Below are positions 61,901-64,000 of a DNA stretch of 64,000 bases, one piece after another (position 1 is the first letter of the stretch; every line of letters starts with the position of its first letter). Both the position numbers and the translations under genes were made by a program. Origin of the DNA: Nocardia transvalensis NBRC 15921. GTDB taxonomy: Bacteria > Actinomycetota > Actinomycetes > Mycobacteriales > Mycobacteriaceae. The stretch lies in the NCBI RefSeq assembly GCF_000308875.1, contig NZ_BAGL01000013.1, positions 1 to 64,000 on the forward strand, given 5' to 3'. The notes below the pieces were generated by a model that was not told where the DNA came from, made no database searches, and worked only from the letters and a program-made list of their open reading frames with translations.

Positions 61901-64000
61901 GCCAAATTCGATTTGCAGCTGACCGTGGTGCCGCGCAAGGAGAACGGCGAACCGCGCGGCCTCACGGCGGCCTTCACCTACGCCACCGACCTGTTCGACG
62001 AGGCCACCGTCGCCGGCTTCGCGGAACGGCTCGTCGCACTGTTCGACGCGATCACCACCGATCCGGCCCAACCCGTCGGCGATATCGACCTGCTGCGGTC
62101 CGACGAGCGGGCGCGAATCCTGCACGACTGGAACGACACCCGCTATCCGGTCGAGCCCGAGTTACTGCTGGACGGCTACCGGGACGCGGTCACCCGATAC
62201 CCGGACGCGGTGGCGGTCGCCTACGAGGGCGAGGAACTGACCTACGCGGAGTTCGACGCCCGCGTGAACCGGCTGGCGCGGCTGCTGATCTCGCGTGATG
62301 TCGGCCCGGAAGCGTTGGTGGGGCTGGCGATCCGGCGGTCGCCGGAACTGGTCGTCGCCATGTACGCCGTCGTCGCGGCGGGCGGGGCGTACGTGCCGCT
62401 GGATCCCGATCATCCGGCCGAGCGGATCGCGCACATTCTCGACACCGCGCGCCCGGCCTGTGTCCTCACCACCGTCGCGGATGCCGTTGCCGTGCCGGAG
62501 GATACGCCGGTGCTGCGGCTGGACACCGTGGATCTCGGCGGCTTCGACGCCGCGCCCGTGCGGCCCGATGAGCTGCGTCGCCCGCTCCGGCCGGAGCACC
62601 CCGCCTACGTCATCTTCACCTCGGGATCGACCGGCCGCCCCAAGGGCGTGGCCGTCTCGCACGCCGCCATCCACAATCAGATCACCTGGATGCTGGCGGC
62701 GTACCCGCTGAGCACGGGCGATGTGTACCTGCAGAAGACCGCGACCACGTTCGACGTGTCGCTGTGGGGCTACTTCATGCCGCTGCGCACGGGCGCGAAG
62801 CTGGTCGTCGCCACCCACGACGGGCACCGCGATCCGGCCTACATCGCCGAAACCATTGCGGCCCACGGTGTCACCGTCACCGACTTCGTGCCCTCGATGC
62901 TGTCGGTCTTCGCCGCCCACGCCGCGCCCGGCGCGTGTTCGACGTTGCAGGACCTCTTCGTGATCGGCGAGGCGCTGCCGCCGGAGACGGTCGACGCCGT
63001 GCGCCGCGTCTGCGATGCGCGAGTGCACAACCTGTACGGCCCGACCGAGGCCGCGGTCTCGGTCACCTACTGGCCGGCCCAGGTCTCCGACCGGTCGAGC
63101 GTGCCGATCGGGTTGCCGCAGTGGAACACCCAGGTCTACGTGCTGGACGCCCGGTTGCGGCCGGTGCTGCCCGGCGTGCCCGGCGAGCTGTATCTCGCGG
63201 GGGAGCAGCTGGCCCGCGGATACGTCGCGCGGCCCGATCTGACCGCGGACCGTTTTGTAGCCAATCCTTTTGGGGACAACGGCGCTCGCATGTACCGGAC
63301 CGGCGATCTGGTGGTCTGGCGTGAGGCCGAGGGCGAGCTACCCGCGCGCCTGGATTATCTGGGCCGCACCGATTTCCAGGTGAAGTTCCGCGGTCAGCGG
63401 ATCGAGCTGGGCGAGATCGAGGCGGCGCTGCTGGCGCGGCCCGAGGTGAACCAGGCGGTGGCGCTGGTGCGCCCGTCCGAGCTGGGCGACCGGCTCGTCG
63501 CGTATGCCGTACCGGCGCCGGGTGATTCGATCGATCAGGACGCGCTGCGCTCGGCGCTGGCGGAAACCCTTCCGGCATACATGGTCCCGGAAACACTTGT
63601 GACATTGCCGGAGTTCCCGCTCAATGCCAGCGGCAAGCTGGACCGCAAGGCGCTCCCCGAGCCGGCCTACGCCGCACGGGAATTCCGCGCCCCGGCGACG
63701 CCCGTGGAGGAGATCGTCGCCGAGATCTTCGCCGCGGTGCTCGGGGTGGAGCGGGTCGGCGCGGACGACGATTTCTTCGCCCTCGGCGGCAATTCGCTGG
63801 TGGCCACCCAGGTGGTCGCGCGGCTCGGGGCGGCCGTCGACGGCCGGGTGCCGGTGCGCGCCCTCTTCGAAACGCCGACGGTGGCCGGATTGGCCGCTTC
63901 GGTCGAATCGCAGGCCCGCGAGCGGCCCCGGATCCCGCTCGGCAGCGTGGAGCGCCCGGACCGGTTGCCGCTGTCGCTGGCACAGCAGCGGATGTGGTTC
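58907..64000 (+). CDS. non-ribosomal peptide synthetase, A-T-C-A-T-C..., cut by window edge
   Basis: 1698 codons are visible from MTRPARVRPVRTRR. Domains: A1 (YTSGSTG near residue 178, YGPTEA), T1 (Ser near 565 in FFDLGGNSLI), C1 (HHIAADG near 750), A2 (FTSGSTG near 1237), T2 (Ser near 1629 in FFALGGNSLV) and the first residues of another C domain (QQRMWF at the window end). A1 signature residues read D-A-A-T-V-A-A-V-M, suggestive of an aromatic or hydrophobic amino acid. A2 (D-V-W-D...) is not assignable. It is co-directional with the first NRPS and starts with an A domain, so its T1 would receive the peptide from the first enzyme's C2. No thioesterase, epimerase or MbtH is in the window. 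Confidence 0.92.
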   Translation, partial: MTRPARVRPVRTRRAHVTTLPQLLATAVETDPTGLAVVFADDTATLAELTYAELDERSTRLARLLIARGIGPEDLVAIGIPRSVDSVVAVWAVAKTGAGFVPVDPNYPADRVAHMVTDSGAVLGLTVDAVRAGLPGGVEWLAIDGDGPAGELSGYPPDPVTYADRLRPLRAEHPAYVIYTSGSTGTPKGVVVTQVGLSTLCEEKRRHLRVGNDSRTLAFASPSFDASVAEMLVAVGSAATLVVCAPTVYGGEELAALLRRERVTHAIVTPAALASVDPAGLDDLRVVVVAGDACPPELVRRWAIPVADGIRQFFDAYGPTEATVMSNISPPLTAGAPVTIGGPIRTVTEYLLDERLAPVPDGAVGELYIGGRSLARGYHNRAALTAARFVANPFDAKGSRLYRTGDLARRTVGGELEYLGRNDFQVKIRGFRIELGEIDAVLAAHETVDFAVTVGHRLPNDSTILVSYVHPAPGAAVVTEELTEAAARRLPAHMVPTAIVVLDEIPLTPVGKLDRAALPAPVLPTREFRAPAGALEELIAGVFTELLGTSDPIGAEDDFFDLGGNSLIATRVAARLGADLSTRVPARLLFEAPTVAALARRLEPMKGQGGRPPLVAKPRPERIPLSLAQQRMWFLNRFDPDSPANNIPFAIRLTGRLDVEALQAAIIDVIERHETLRTVYPAVDGTGHQVVLPLEEALPDLAPKPIAEDEIEGWLAGLALSGFDVTDAVPLRIAVGVLGTDDYVIVVVVHHIAADGVSIAPFMRDLLAAFLARRNRSRPGWPALPVQYADYALWQREVLGDEADPDSLAAEQLAYWRSVLAGLPERLDLPADRPRPAATSGLGAEYAFTVDARLHTLLDLHAQRSGASLFMVVHAALAVLLSRLSGTTDIAIGSPVAGRGERELDDLIGMFVNTLVLRTVIDPDASFHELLAQVRDSDLGAFSHADLPFERLVEVLDPVRSQAHHPLFQVALFFQNMDKPRLELPGLTAAAVDFDGAIAKFDLQLTVVPRKENGEPRGLTAAFTYATDLFDEATVAGFAERLVALFDAITTDPAQPVGDIDLLRSDERARILHDWNDTRYPVEPELLLDGYRDAVTRYPDAVAVAYEGEELTYAEFDARVNRLARLLISRDVGPEALVGLAIRRSPELVVAMYAVVAAGGAYVPLDPDHPAERIAHILDTARPACVLTTVADAVAVPEDTPVLRLDTVDLGGFDAAPVRPDELRRPLRPEHPAYVIFTSGSTGRPKGVAVSHAAIHNQITWMLAAYPLSTGDVYLQKTATTFDVSLWGYFMPLRTGAKLVVATHDGHRDPAYIAETIAAHGVTVTDFVPSMLSVFAAHAAPGACSTLQDLFVIGEALPPETVDAVRRVCDARVHNLYGPTEAAVSVTYWPAQVSDRSSVPIGLPQWNTQVYVLDARLRPVLPGVPGELYLAGEQLARGYVARPDLTADRFVANPFGDNGARMYRTGDLVVWREAEGELPARLDYLGRTDFQVKFRGQRIELGEIEAALLARPEVNQAVALVRPSELGDRLVAYAVPAPGDSIDQDALRSALAETLPAYMVPETLVTLPEFPLNASGKLDRKALPEPAYAAREFRAPATPVEEIVAEIFAAVLGVERVGADDDFFALGGNSLVATQVVARLGAAVDGRVPVRALFETPTVAGLAASVESQARERPRIPLGSVERPDRLPLSLAQQRMWF

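Overview
The window is GC-rich, dense actinobacterial DNA, most likely from Nocardia or a close relative in the Mycobacteriales. This rests on GTG and TTG starts with strong Shine-Dalgarno sequences, an ECF41 (SigJ-type) sigma factor, a WXG100 toxin cassette, an SCO5389-family protein, FadD-type acyl-CoA ligases, Baeyer-Villiger-type flavoenzymes and large NRPS genes. The assignment is by character of the genes, not by any database match.

Layout. 1-15.9 kb is ordinary chromosome: the N-terminus of HypX ([NiFe]-hydrogenase CO-ligand maturation) at the left edge, secreted proteins, an adenine-deaminase-like enzyme, ECF41 sigma, a CYP157-like P450, a TetR regulator divergent from a secreted glycosidase / serine hydrolase pair, a LysR-dehydrogenase pair, a LysR / NmrA-SDR divergon, a GAF protein and a crotonase. 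15.9-23.7 kb is a tightly coupled six-gene minus-strand operon: TPR-NTPase, cysteine-synthase-like enzyme, serine acetyltransferase, PatB/MalY-like PLP enzyme, Asp/Glu-racemase-like enzyme and a PGM1-like ATP-grasp peptide ligase. It looks like an NRPS-independent pathway to a small peptide carrying a beta-substituted alanine, and is the strongest candidate for an undescribed system here. A divergent M20 amidohydrolase follows.

25.2-39 kb is an accessory and defence region ending at a tRNA-Arg(CCT). It contains two WXG100 proteins with a polymorphic toxin and its immunity protein, a HTH regulator, a frameshifted small membrane protein, a wrecked M48-type metallopeptidase, a predicted Mrr-like nuclease, a relic of a serine-recombinase zinc ribbon, an SMC-like ATPase overlapping a HEPN-like gene, a kinase-TPR relic, an AbiE toxin-antitoxin pair and a large coiled-coil protein. 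The pseudogenes and the recombinase relic suggest repeated insertion and decay next to the tRNA.

39-51 kb holds two flavin monooxygenases, two acyl-CoA ligases, a hotdog thioesterase, small conserved proteins, a nitronate-monooxygenase-like enzyme, an M23 endopeptidase and a LuxR-type regulator. 51.3-64 kb holds two co-directional NRPS genes: A-T-C-A-T-C-(degenerate A), then A-T-C-A-T-C running out of the window. The second adenylation domain of the first enzyme reads as threonine-activating by eye. An unusual theme is tandem 20-25 bp duplication at gene 3' ends: after or around the stop codons of the P450/TetR pair, an acyl-CoA ligase, a DUF2255 gene and the LuxR gene.
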